Source of the DNA: Amborella trichopoda
Taxonomy: Eukaryota; Streptophyta; Magnoliopsida; Amborellales; Amborellaceae
Reading direction: 5' to 3'
Length of the DNA: 64,000 bases
Assembly (NCBI RefSeq): GCF_000471905.2
Contig: NW_006499799.1
Location: forward strand, 3,004,722 to 3,068,721
The notes under the pieces were generated by a model. It had not been told where the DNA came from and ran no database searches. It saw only the letters and a program-made list of their open reading frames with translations. The position numbers were made by a program, and so were the translations under genes. Each line of letters opens with the position of its first letter. The first letter of the stretch is position 1. This document shows, one piece after another, positions 53,267-64,000 of the stretch.

Positions 53267-56173
53267 TGTTTGAACATATTTTTCAGCACTTTGGTCCCTA
53301 GTAGGAAGCAGGTCAATAAAAGCCTACAAAACAGTGGAAATTCCTAACATTCTCAAAATTGCCCCAAAATTGATCAGGACCATCATCAGCACATTAAAAG
53401 ATCACTTGTTGAGTTTCATCGCAATCAGACATGTCTAAGGCAGTGAACACATAGAAACAATTTTAGCAAAATTGGTCTCTAGCACCCTGAAATGGACCTT
53501 GTAACTAGAGCCATACTTTTCATGTGTCAAACAGCTATGGGACCACCACCATTAAATCCGACATGGTTGAAAATCCCTATAGATCATGTTTCGGCTTAAT
53601 CAGGTACTCCAAGACAAAGTTATGGGTAAAATACCAAAAAGGGGTAGGCCTCACACTATTCCCGTGTGGCCACCCTGCACTAAAACACCATTAAAGGTAT
53701 TTTTTTTTACAGTCATAGGAAGTCACTTTTGGGGCCTATATCTCGCTCGTTCCAAGTCAAATCACTCCCAAATTTGGTGAGCGTGTTCGTCTCTTCAAGA
53801 CGAACAATTCGATATGTAGTGCGCCATGTGACGACGCCCGAGCAGAGAGAAAAACTAAATAAAAGTCGCTGATCCATGAAGGAAGATGCAGAAAATTCAG
53901 CAGCAGCACACCTCATTTGAGCAGCCAGATCACGACACTCGTATGCCTGATCGGAATGAAACCAATTGCACTAGGTGCATGAGGTCCGAGGCTATCTTTG
54001 GTTCGAACCTCACGTATGACGGAACGGTTGGATTTCACACTAGAAGGTGTCAAAGCTTCTATAAATTTTGGCCGCTGGATTTTAAGATTTCGGCCACAAA
54101 CTCAAGACGACAAAATCTTCATCCGGACACAAAATTAAGCTACGTTCGCTGCAACATGATAGTGACGGCATGCTCAGTGTGAATCAATGAAGAAATCATG
54201 AAGAAACATCAAGGAATGATCGCACAATCGATACAAAGTTTTCAAGATTCATCCAAAATTTAGTCTCATGACCACTGCTCAAAAACATGATTCATGGCTC
54301 GAAGTTGGTATCAAAATGATCGTCATACTGAGCTCTACAAGAAAACAATAATCTTTCGTTCAAACGGGCATCAAAACGACCTCGGGTCAGCCACGAAAGA
54401 TAAAGATCACACAAATTCTCAAGCAGCAGCAGGGACGGTTCTTGAATTTCACTCATTGTTAGGCAGGGGCAAAACAGTCTTATTGTACCCATTTTTAGAA
54501 TTTCTTTAAATTCAATTAAATTGTAATTATCTTTAATTCTAGGTAGTTTTTGAGCGTACACTCGTGTTTTAGCCCAATTTTATATAACCAGGAACTACCT
54601 AAATGTACAAAAGACAGATTGATTCTTCTTAGATCAATCAGTAAAATTCTGATTTTTGCTTGAGTTTATGGGTACATCTTGGAGAGAGAGAGAGGAGAGA
54701 GAAGAAAAAGGTTGGTATCCTTCGAGCAGGTAACTTTCTCTCTCCTCCCCTCTTTCTCTCCTCCTCACTTTCTCTCTCCTCCCTTCTTTCTCTCTCCTCC
54801 CCTCTTTCTCTCCTCACCTATTTCTCTCTTCTCCCCTCTTTCTCTCTCCTCCTCTCCTTCTCTCTCCTCTCCTCTTTTTATCCTCCCTTCTTTCTCTCTC
54901 CTCTCTTCTCGTCTCTATCTCTTTCTCCCTCTTCTTTTCATCTCTATCTCTCTCTCATCTTCTCATCTTTATCTCTCTCTCTTCTCCTCTCTTCTCATCT
55001 CTATCTCCATCCATCCTCTTCTAATGCAACCAATGAAGCTTAGTGCCGGTTGATTCTCTCTTTCTTTTGTCATAGCCGGTGAAGCCTAGCACTAGTTGGT
55101 TTTCTCTTTCTTCTATCACAATCGTTGAAGCCTAACACCAATTAGTTTTCTCTCTCCTCTTCTGTCAATCGGTGAGACATAGCAACGATTGGTTTTCTCT
55201 CCCTTCTTTTGTTAGTCGACGAAGCCAAACATCAATTAATTTTCTCTCTCATCTTTTGTCAGTCGGTGAAGCTTAGTGCCGATTGATTTTCTCTCTCTTC
55301 TTCTGTCAGTCGATAAAGCCTAGTGTCGACTGATTTTTTCTCTCTTTTTCTTGCAGTCGATGAAGCCTAGCATCGACTAGTTTTTTCTCTCTTCTTTTGT
55401 CAGTCGGTGAAGCCCAACACTGACTTATTTTCTCTCTCTTCTTTTGTAATCAGCGAAGCCTAGCGTCGATTGGTTTTCTCTTTTTTTTGTCACAGCGGGT
55501 AAAGCCTAAGATCAGTTTGTTTTCTCTCTCCTCTTTTGTCAGTCGGTGAAGTATAGTGCCGCCTGGTTTTCTCTCCCTTTTTCTATCAATCGATGAAGCC
55601 TAATGATGATTTATTTTCTCTCTCCTCTTTTATCAGTTGATGAAGCCTAATGTCGATTGGTTTTCTCTCTCTTCTTTTATCAATCGATGAAGCTTAGAAC
55701 CGACTAATTTTCTCTCTCTTCTTTTACCAAACGATGAAGCCTAGCATCGACTGGTTTTCTCTCTCTTTTTTTGTCAATTGGTGAGCCTAGTGCCGACTGA
55801 TTTTCTCTCTCTTCTTTTGTCAGTCGGTGAAGCCTAGCACTGATTGAATCTCTCTCTCCTCTTCTATCACAGTCAGTGAAGCTTAGAGCCGACTGCATCT
55901 CCTCTCTTTTCTCCTCTTTACAACACAGTCGGTAAAGCCTAGCACCAACTGCATTTTCTCTCTATTCCTTCTAACATAGTTGGCAATGCTTAGCACCGAC
56001 TGCGCCTTACTCCCCTTTCCCTCCTTTATCCTCTCATCTTTCATATCCTTCTCTTTCTTTCTTCTCCCTCCTTCCTTCTTTCCCTTCTTCTCTTCTTATT
56101 CTTTCCTCATAGGCTTAATTATGCTACTCCTTCATTCGACTGAGAGGGACTGAGGTTAGCTTCTCATGATATT
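53267..56173 (+). repeat. Element C, 3' LTR
   Basis: It starts TGTTTGAACATATTTTTCAGC and ends TTCTCATGATATT. TATATAACC lies at 54,581-54,589. CT-rich DNA is at 54,730-55,015 and a second copy of the hairpin array at 55,025-55,990, with well-paired units such as CAGTCGATG with CATCGACTA at 55,354-55,379. Confidence 0.8.
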
Positions 56174-56178
56174 CTTGT

Positions 56179-57575
56179 CGTCTAGCCGTAATGTTGTTGT
56201 GTTAGAATTACTTGGCCCACTTTATTGCCACAACAGACTGACCATCGCTCCTAGCTAATCGGTATTGGTAATGACATCTAGTAGTAATCCTGTGAGGCGA
56301 TCTTAGTTACCGAGCCCATTTTGCTACCACATCAGGCCAATTATCCACCAACCTAGTCATTGCTCTGATCCTTTTGCTTAGTCAAATTCTTCTCTCCCCC
56401 ATCTTTCTTCTCTCCTTCTTTTTGAATGTGCATGCTTGGGTACGTTCATCAAAGATGAAAAGGGTGAGGTCTAAGCCACCTGTCTTATAACCTTTGCCAT
56501 ATATGTTTGTGATTGCAGAAAATAAGAAGAATACAAGCTAAGGGAGGCGATTTCGAACCAGTTTTATTACTTGGGGGCATTCTTCGTGATCTAAGAGGTT
56601 GCCCCAAGCGAGTCAGCTCGAGTAAGTCCCGAACCCACCTTTAAATTCCTCTGTCACTGATTAGTAACACCTGCCCACGTTCTCAAATGAGGTTCCCGAG
56701 AGAGCGAACTCAAAAACATTCTGGGTCTTCCCTTGAAACCTGAGACACATGCCACCTGATCCCCAAAGGGTTCGGAGGGCGAGATCGAGGCACCTAACCA
56801 CTTGTTTATTGGCTCTTAATGGCCTTGGGGCTGCGGATAGGGTGCAGTGGGTTCACCCTCTTGTATTTCAATGACATTACAATGAAGGTCGCTTGTCTTA
56901 GCTCCTCCGTGTCTTGTAATGGGTGCAACCGATTTTGTTTTGGTAGGTCTTCTGAGATAGAAGACTCTACTTTTTGTCCCTGGAGCGGCACCTCCATGCC
57001 CCTTGCTTGTTTAAACCGCAAGCTCCTGTAGTTCTTCCCCAAAAATAGAAAACGACTCCAGTTTCCTTCCTAACTGGCTCAATTGACAGAGGCACGGGCA
57101 AAGTTGATCAACTCGATCAAAGTATGTCGCTCAGGAAGAAGGGAGCTCGCAGTATGCCTTGGGGGCTTAGATCTGTCTGAAGGAGGGGGGGCTGACTGGT
57201 CGTCGCCTAGAGTGTCCTCTTGTCTTGGGCCCTGCCATGGGGGCTAGCTCACGTGTGCAAGGAAGGAGGAGTGGATAGGTTGGTGCTCGAAGGAAACTTC
57301 TTTGAGTACCATGTAGGAAGCAGCTTTGGGGCAGTCGGGGGTGCGGTGGACACTCTTTTTCCCTTCTAGCTGATAGCATCCTTGGATTTGCATGGGTGTG
57401 CATGATCTGCAGCTGTGTTTGAGGTGGTTCTAGGCCCAACCCCTTGTGAAGCAGGAGGCTAAGTATTTGTAATACTCGCTCGTTTAGTTTGAGAGACCGT
57501 AGAGCCTCCAACATGCATGTGCACTTGTTTTCGAGACATTCAATCATCACGAAAGTCATGTTCTCGTGTGGTTAC
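56179..57575 (-). pseudogene. Element D gag N-terminal region (fossil)
   Basis: On the minus strand, 57,559-57,167 gives MTFVMIECLENKCTCMLEALRSLKLNERVLQIL then a proline-rich part, and 57,042-56,806 gives KVESSISEDLPKQNRLHPLQDTEE. I read these as the variable N-terminus of the gypsy gag carried on at 42,841-41,298, with element C between. Homology for the N-terminal part is weak; orientation and position support it. 56,179-56,800 has no recognisable coding. Confidence 0.4.
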
Positions 57576-57584
57576 AGCCTTTGG

Positions 57585-60160
57585 GCTGCCCCGATATCAC
57601 AATCCCGCCCACGACCACCATACCTTACACGGTGATGGGCCATCGAGCGCTGGTTCGTGATTTCAAGCAACGTTTGTCACTCAGGTAGGAGTGGACTCAA
57701 TGCCTTTATATTCGAAAATCGAGCAAACCATGGAAGAGAGATAAAGCGACAAGCTTATCTAGCAAAAGAGTAAGGAAAAACTCCGCACCTCAAAATTCAT
57801 AATACGAAAATCTTCCAAAATAATACATTTAGTTCGGGGCATCTAGGCCCAATATTACACATATCCACCAAGAACAAAACAAAACCAGGGCCAGACAGCC
57901 CAAACATAAACAAGGTCTAAGCACCTTCTTCAAAAACACTAGCTTTGACTTCCAGCCGCCGAACACGAACTTCCATCCCTGTACCTGCCGCTATCAATCT
58001 ATAAGGAGATGAGAAATAATGGGATGAGCTATACAGCCCAGTAAGCAGGTCTAGTGTTATGCATCTGTGGTGGGTCTATCCATATGTGACAATAGTATAA
58101 TTTATCAATATAAAGTCATAATTTAGCATAAATGCATATCAAGTCAAGACAACAAATATGAACATTTTATTTAAACGGCAGTCATCACTAAATTAGTACG
58201 ATCAGAGCCTTCAATTAGTGAAATCATAAATCATTCCATCATTATAATGCTAAACATGCCTTATAAAGAAATTCAATCATTACCCACGCACTCCCTAAAT
58301 CACCTACTCCCGCAGTAGAGATCTTATCCATCAGGTTAAGCCAATCCCATTGCTTAAGACATCTACCATCAAATAGGAGGGAGGGTAATGACAAGTGGGG
58401 TATACTTTTTGTAATACCCTCAACACCCTCACACAGTCCCTAGAGCGCATTGGGGTTTCGATAGGCCCTTATCTTGCAAGGCCTCAATTACATATCATTT
58501 CATAAATATAGGGTGTGACCCTTTATCATCTCCCTTAACCCGTTCCTATTATTATGCAGGTTAGGGGATATGCCGGTATCTCTTTCCTTACTACCGATGA
58601 GTGTCCCATCGCATAGGAGGCAATATCATAGTAGCATCCACTACCGGTGAGTGTCCCACCGCGTAGTGGCCAAAATCAACATAAACAGTGTCCTTTCAAA
58701 TCATCATAACAGTATCCACTACCGGTGTCCCATCGCGTAGTCGTCAATAACAATATAAGCACTGGTCATTCATAGCATCATCATAACAGTATCCACTACC
58801 GGTGAGTGTCCCACCGCATACTGATCAATAACAATATAAGCAGTAGCCATTCATCGCATCATCATAACATATGAATCATATTTCATCATAACGTCATAGC
58901 ATTTAGCAAAAGACATGCATTTCTTAAGCTATCACAGGGAGTTTACATGTAAGCTTTCTTAGTACCTTTTGCCATTCATTGTTACTTCATTTCGTCATTA
59001 TCGCGCTTGTGGCCCCTTTTTCACACCAACTGCAGTTTACACAGTATCATTCACATATCTTTATGGCATTCTCATGCAATTTATCATATGGCATTCACAT
59101 TTATCATATATCAAGAGAACTTAGCGTCGCATGGTTGTACAATGATGCAGTGACAAGTAACAGTGACATGCCCTTCTTAGCTAGGGCGTAGCTCCCGATG
59201 TAGGGGAAGTTTTAGGATGCCTCAAACATGAAACCTTGAGCCAATACACATTTCTTTACAAAAACTGTGATTTGAAGAAATTTGGATGCCATTTGATGGG
59301 TCAATATCTCAGTACAAAGTGAGCCTTAGTTGCTGGAAATTTACCTGCAACAGTGAGCAGAGATGTGTTCACGCATTTCGTGTCATAGCTTCAACTCTGT
59401 GGGAAGTTTCAAACATCTAAAAACATGCAACTTTAAGTACATTCATAAACATTTCCAAAGGCGGTAATTTCAAGGTTTTTGGATACCATTAGCCAGGTCA
59501 AAAGCATTGCCCAAAGAGGACCACAGTCGTTGGAAATCGCAGCGACTGTGAACAATGTCATGCCTCGACATTTAGGGCGATATCTTTCTACCCATGCAAA
59601 ATATTATCATGACATAAAAAGTAAACTTGGAGTTATTTGGTCCCATTTGGACGCCATTTGGTTATCGAACATATAGATGAAAATTTATTCATAGTTTTTG
59701 AAATTCATATTCTCAAATTAATACACTTTTAAAGAACACTTAATATTTCCTAGCCAAGCTACACTTTGGGCTTGGAACCTTATTCGTGATAAGGAGTCTC
59801 ACAATGTGTGATTTCATGAGTTTCCATTAATAAAAAGATCAAACATATGGTAGACATAGTCATGACATTGAGAAGCACATACTGAAACTTTAACCTCATG
59901 TTAACCCATTCATTCTTCACATTTTCCTTTATATCATTTAATCCATTTCAACATTTTTACAGCACTCATGGATGCATTAAGCTAAACCCTCTTACCTTGA
60001 CTTCTCACGGTATCACAAATCCTCACTCATGGCCTTCACGGGCTTTCCTTGGCTTCACCAATGGGTTGTCTTGAAAGGGGCAGCAGTGAGCTCCATGAGA
60101 GAGGGAAAACTTGAGAAAAATTGGAGAGACCCTTGTTGCCCAAGGCTTAAAAGGAGAGGG
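57585..60160 (-). mobile_element. F': opposite-strand copy of LTR-like repeat F (fossil)
   Basis: Read on the minus strand: leader with GAGCTCACTGCTGCCCC, donor context CAAG|GTAAGAGGG near 59,993, AT-rich intron-like DNA with CGACTGTGGTCC phrases, hairpin units (58,830-58,588), the phrase ACACTCACCGGTAGTGG, CTTGCAAGATAAGGGCCTATCG, AGATCTGCTTACT-like AGACCTGCTTACT, and the end GTAAGGTATGGTGG..GGGCGGGATTGTGA near 57,590. All these have counterparts in F at 29.9-32.5 kb in the same order. It lies within element D between its leader and gag. Right end uncertain. Confidence 0.5.
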
Positions 60161-60269
60161 TGGTTGGATAACATTGTGGCTGATGCAATTACTCATTGCT
60201 CTGACACATATGGGGTAGCTCTGATATGTACAGAGGTTGTACGTTTGACTAAGACACTTCCAAAGCTAT

Positions 60270-60680
60270 ACCAACAGGTGCTGCTCCAACCAGCGCTACA
60301 CCTGGCGCTACTCCAACCGACGCGATACTTTCTTCTTATCCCACTGACACTGCTCCAATTGGTGCTACTCAAACCGGCGTGCTACTCACTTCTTATCCCA
60401 CCGGCGCTGTTCCAACCGACGCTGCTCCAACTGGCGCTGCTCCATTTGACGTTACTCCAATCGATGCTTCTCCAATTGGCACTACTCCAACCAGCACGCT
60501 ACACCACCCGGTCCTGCTCTAATTGGAGCTACTCCAATCGACGCTACTCTAATTGGCTCTACTCCAACTGGCGCGCTACTCTCTTCTTATCCCACCGGCC
60601 CTGCTCCAAACGATGCTGCTCCAACAGGCGCTGCTCCAATTGGCGTTACTCCAACCGACGTTGCTCCTTAAATACGTGCG
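60270..60680 (+). repeat. 15-bp GC-rich minisatellite
   Basis: Units of GGCGCTGCTCCAACC type (variants CGACGCTACTCCAAT) recur about 20 times, broken by a longer insert ATACT..CTTCTTATCCCACCGG that itself appears three times. Because the unit is a multiple of three, several frames stay open across it; I do not call a gene. Confidence 0.85.
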
Positions 60681-61492
60681 GCAATGCCTCAGACGACAGT
60701 ACTCCATACACCTTTCGCGTGACGATATTGGCTTGGGAGAAAATTGTAGCCCTTACACCCGAGCTGCAGGATTAGCATGCAAGGTATTGGTGGCATTAGA
60801 ACCACCTGTGTTGTGTTCGGGTCTCAAGAAGCTCGAAGCAGTTGAGGAGACTGGGGTGGGTTATTGCCTGCCTTTCCTCGTCACAGTGATGGTTAGACCG
60901 TCAGCGATGACATGAGTGCATGTGTACGTGGCGGTTGCAGGGCCACACCGACTGGCATAGGAATTGCCAGAGCATGATGTGTGTAGTGACGTGCTAACTC
61001 TAGCGATGCCTTTGTGCGACATAAGTGAGGTTACCTTTTGATTACCCGCAGAGGTAGTGGTCTTACTGGGATCCATCGAGCGAAGAGGTGTACTGGCATA
61101 GGGACCACATTGAATCTTGCTACTGGTGGGGTGCTCGCTAGTGACAGGGTGCTTATGCAAATGAGTGGTTGCGGTGCCACTCTTGTAGTTCACATCAATG
61201 GATTTCCCTTTGATGCCAGAGGAGGGACAAGGGGTTTGAGTGCCTGTGCCCTGAGTTTTCCTACGTTGGACTAGGATAGAATGGCCAGTCAAGCCACTTG
61301 ATTAGGATGTGGAGGAGACAGGATCAGTTTATTCGCTCGCCACAGATGAGGTCTCAAATATGAGGATGAAGAAATCCCCAATCTGGACAAAGGAGGAACA
61401 ACATAATCCCATTGCAATTTTAAAGAGAGAAAGAAGAGATGTTTTTCCCTGGAAAAAGTCTGAGCTAACTATAAGGTGGCGTGTCCCCAGTG
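60681..61492 (-). other. Element D leader region
   Basis: This is DNA just inside the 5' LTR and primer site of element D, read on the minus strand. No domain is recognised. In Tat-lineage elements a long leader, sometimes with a small frame, precedes gag. Confidence 0.4.
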
Positions 61493-61511
61493 GAGTTGCC
61501 AGTTGGTCGGG
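61493..61511 (-). other. Primer-binding site of element D
   Basis: On the minus strand TGGCAACTCCACTGGGGAC lies two bases inside the LTR end (GGCCCCGACCA). This is very close to the TGGCGACTCCGCTGGGGAC type site found in plant Tat/Ogre-like elements. The priming tRNA is not assigned here. Confidence 0.7.
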
Positions 61512-61513
61512 GC

Positions 61514-63633
61514 CAGATTTCTTTTTGGTCTTCATACACGGATGAAAGAGTGCACGCGGGGAGGAGATCCTCTCGCAAACAACTGCAGAGGGTCTGCTTG
61601 TGTCACACATTTGTAGGTGTGCGTATGCGAGCTCTCCTGAGTGCGAATAGGAACCAACAACGAGAGAGATTTCATGGTGGAGATACGTTCGAATGCTTAC
61701 CTTGCCATTTGGGTTTAGGGGACACACCCGGTCAGTTCGTCCTCTTAGAACAATAACGAAGCCCTCCGACTGTCAGCCAGCGCGATTTTGACATGGACTC
61801 TCTTCAGGCTTTCAATAAGTCGCTTCTCTCTCTCTCTCGTGCTTGTAATTGTGAAGTGGGTTCGATTGTCCCTCTCCGTGACAATTCTCTCAAGGAGGCT
61901 AATTGGCAAAAGGATGGGGTGCGGAGGAAGGGCGGTGAAGATATTCCTCTCTATGCGGGCACTGAATGTCGAAGCACTTGAGATGACATAAGAGTTGGAT
62001 CCCTCTTAGCTATCAGCTCAGGCTGACTCCTCCCGAGTAATTGAGGGAGAGAGCGTATGCATCTCTCGACTCAACTCGACTGTACGAGAGGAAGTTAGAG
62101 CGGTGGCCCGAGGTTTAGAGCTCTAGGGTTCGCTCGTGACCGCGCATTTGTTGCCGACAGGGTTACTGCACGGGCCAGGTAACGATTGAAGAGGAAGAGA
62201 TAAAGGGCCTGGGGTGTAGCCTTGTTTAGGAAAGAGAGGGAATGAGACAGTGCACTCAGGGGTATTTTCTCTCTCTGAAAGTTTCCTCTTTCCTCTCGGT
62301 GGGATTAAGGATTTAGAAGCAAAAGACAAGTGAAAATAGATGTGATGTCTCTATTTGAGTGATGGATAATCTGCCCCTTTACAATTGATCTAAGCTTGTT
62401 TATGTAGAAAACTCACCAAACATGGGTGAATGCTAAAAAAATAATCTTAATTAAGATTAAATGAATTTAGAACAAAATCCCGAAATTAGGTACAATGACC
62501 AAAGCACCCTTAAAACCTTTTGTGCTAATGACAAATCCATCCTCTCTGAGGGGCCTTCCGCCATTGCTAGATCTTGGAAGCTCTTTCGAAAACTTGTAGC
62601 AATGATTCAGAAAATTTTCTATTATATCTTCAATCTTCATTCGATTATGGCCATTTTGATGCTCTTTAATCGTGTCGAGGTAGCCTTTTTTTTGTGGGGT
62701 GGAAGTCCGGCTTGATTCATGAACTTCAATCACTAATGCTATCGATATGTGATGTTCCGAGTCTTTACTTTGTGTGCAAATGAAAGAGGAGATAGTCACA
62801 GTCATTTTGCACCAAGTTTGGTCTGTTTTGGTCATTATTTGCAGTATTTCCTAATTTGGGAGGTCATCAGAAAAAGGGATTCCGGCGACTGAGCAGATCG
62901 GATTTTTTTGTAACCTTGAGATTTGTGCTTATCTGACCTTAGATTAAGTACAAAAATTATACCAGTATGCAACTCTTCGCCAGATGGTCACATTGAACTC
63001 GATTTCGCGATGATCCGATGCGCAGATCTCTAGTTGTGCTTCACGAGGTTCGAGATGTCTTCTTCTTGAAACCTTGAGTTTCTTGGTTTTGTGCTCATCT
63101 TCTTTCTAGAAATTTTTTGACTCTGGGTCGTGCCATGGTGCATGCCCTAGGTCAAAATGACGGGGTCGCCATGATCTAGAACATGCCCAAGTTTGAGCTT
63201 TCTCTGATTCTAGGCGAAGGTTCTGTGGCTCCTTGATGTCCATCTCGAGATGTGAAGTTGCAGCTTCCATAATTGGGGACTGGTTCAGTGAAGCCGTACC
63301 ACGATAGTGTAAAACCTACCCATTCTAAGGCAATTTGGGTGTAGACCCCTTTTGGGTGGTCTGATTGAGCCCAAATTTGGTCATCGCGGGTCTTTTGACG
63401 TTCTGAATGCAACGACGATGGTCTGGTACTGTTATGAAGCCACTAGTACATGGCTACAGTTGTAAGGTCCTTTCTTAGCATGATAATACTCTTCCCAGGT
63501 TGTCTAGTTTGAGGCTTATTTCGCAGTACAACTTTGGTTTGATAGTGTCTTGAGTACCAATAGGACTGAATTGTCACTGGCTCTCTCCTTATTCATGTGG
63601 GGGATGTAAGTAAGTCAAAAATGATGTATAACA
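61514..63633 (-). repeat. Element D, 5' LTR (fossil)
   Basis: Read on the minus strand it starts TGTTATACATCATTTTTGAC at 63,633 and ends GGCCCCGACCA at 61,514, with TG...CA ends. It is about 2.1 kb and of the same family as the solo LTR at 2,097 and the LTR at 39,395. A primer site follows. The element body (61.5-41.3 kb) is split by F' and element C. It interrupts a FAR1-like coding stretch on its right side. Confidence 0.75.
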
Positions 63634-63638
63634 AACAT

Positions 63639-64000
63639 ATGTGAATTCCCATACTAATTTGACCCCATTTGTTGGACAATTACAAGAATTAATTGAAAAA
63701 AACATTTGATGAAGAAAATACTGCAAACTTCAAATCTCACTATGAGACACTAATTATGAAAACTATCACTAGCATAGACAAGAAAATGGCTCAAATTTAC
63801 ACTCCGTCTGTCTTTCAAAACATCTTTCAGCCAGAGTTAATGAGGGCCACTAATCTTATTTGTGATGTGCAAGAGGATGATGGGGTTGTATGCACGTTAC
63901 GTTTAAAGAACATGGGACATGTTGCCCATCCTACATGGTGGAATTTACCACAATTTAGGAGAAAGCAACATGTATCTACCATCTATATGAACGCATGGGT
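63639..64000 (+). pseudogene. FAR1-related sequence (FRS/FAR1) fragment, interrupted by an LTR
   Basis: The plus strand gives YVNSHTNLTPFVGQLQELIEK, then after a one-base shift in an A7 run near 63,690, FDEENTANFKSHYETLIMKTI and MAQIYTPSVFQNIFQPELMRATNLICDVQEDDG..HVSTIYMNAW to the window edge. This matches the end of the transposase-derived domain in FAR1/FHY3-type proteins (FFDGYVNSKT.L..FV..YE.AL, then A..IYT..VF..FQ.EL), just before the SWIM zinc finger. FAR1/FHY3 are transcription factors derived from Mutator-like transposases. The reading begins right at the LTR edge (63,633), so the N-terminal two thirds are displaced. It could be a host FRS gene or a MULE relic; the frameshift favours a pseudogene. 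Confidence 0.65.

Larger units (their letters stand above)
42842..56173 (+). mobile_element. Element C: Tat-like Ty3/gypsy element with two 2.9-kb LTRs (fossil, broken)
   Basis: 5' LTR 42,842-45,762 and 3' LTR 53,267-56,173 share order and wording throughout, including TATA box, CT tract and hairpin array. The internal part holds reverse transcriptase and RNase H sequence (45,790-47,090), integrase to the polyprotein end (47,100-48,404), then a 4.9-kb tandem-repeat-rich 3' region. Gag and protease were not recognised. Flanking CTTGT copies support one insertion event, into the gag of element D. The LTRs differ by roughly 15% by eye, so it is several million years old. It has several breaks. 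Confidence 0.82.

Noticed and set aside
54660-55053. Ser/Leu-rich open frames in the 3' LTR of C
   Set aside because: CT-tract artefact equivalent to the frames in the LTR of A.
60029-60775. 248-codon frame with LLQPALL-type repeats
   Set aside because: Produced by the 15-bp minisatellite, whose unit is a multiple of three; no conserved start or domain.
1-64000. tRNA, rRNA or snRNA genes
   Set aside because: No cloverleaf with A and B boxes or other RNA gene signature was recognised by eye; a tRNAscan-SE and Rfam run would settle it.

Overview
This is nuclear DNA from a flowering plant with a repeat-rich, probably large genome. Evidence is a spliced plant-type ankyrin gene of the At5g02620/ITN1 class, a FAR1-like fragment, plant MITEs, and many long-LTR Ty3/gypsy remains of the Tat lineage (the group holding Ogre, Retand and Tat elements). 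The species cannot be named from the sequence. Host coding content is small; roughly four fifths of the window is fossil retroelement, mostly nested.

Layout: 1-2 kb, an RNase H-like remnant and unique DNA. 2.1-5.35 kb, a solo LTR with near-matching 5-bp flanks. 7.06-8.45 kb (minus), the first two coding exons of an ankyrin-repeat gene whose expected membrane-domain exon is not visible. 8.5-13.7 kb, AT-rich intergenic DNA with MITEs, microsatellites, a 20-base gap and two copies of a repeat that ends in a TATA box. 13.7-15.36 kb, integrase and 3' tail of an old minus-strand gypsy element (E), into which a plus-strand element (A, 15.36-29.37 kb) inserted. 29.4-32.5 kb, an LTR-like repeat (F). 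32.6-35.1 kb, a decayed accessory coding region of a minus-strand element. 35.3-41.3 kb, an LTR fragment and element B, with a sequence gap inside its tandem repeat. 41.3-63.6 kb, a minus-strand element (D), split by element C (42.84-56.17 kb, two 2.9-kb LTRs, 5-bp duplication CTTGT) and carrying a reverse copy of F (F'). 63.64-64.0 kb, a FAR1-like coding fragment cut by the 5' LTR of D.

The retroelements share an architecture: long LTRs with a TATA box and a downstream CT-rich region, a conserved box ending GCAAGC or GTAAGT just before the 3' LTR, a tandem-repeat-rich 3' region, and in A an accessory frame on the opposite strand with a plant mobile domain and coiled coil. All look broken and old; the LTR pairs of A and C differ by roughly 15% by eye.

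The most interesting signals are structural. The LTRs of C carry about 20 tandem units of about 47 bp, each able to fold into a short hairpin. F and F' carry a second hairpin series whose arms change together between units. A shared ATGAC..TTAAACT motif seeds different minisatellites in three elements. A 549-base gap is bounded by identical 142-base flanks, which suggests an assembly overlap.
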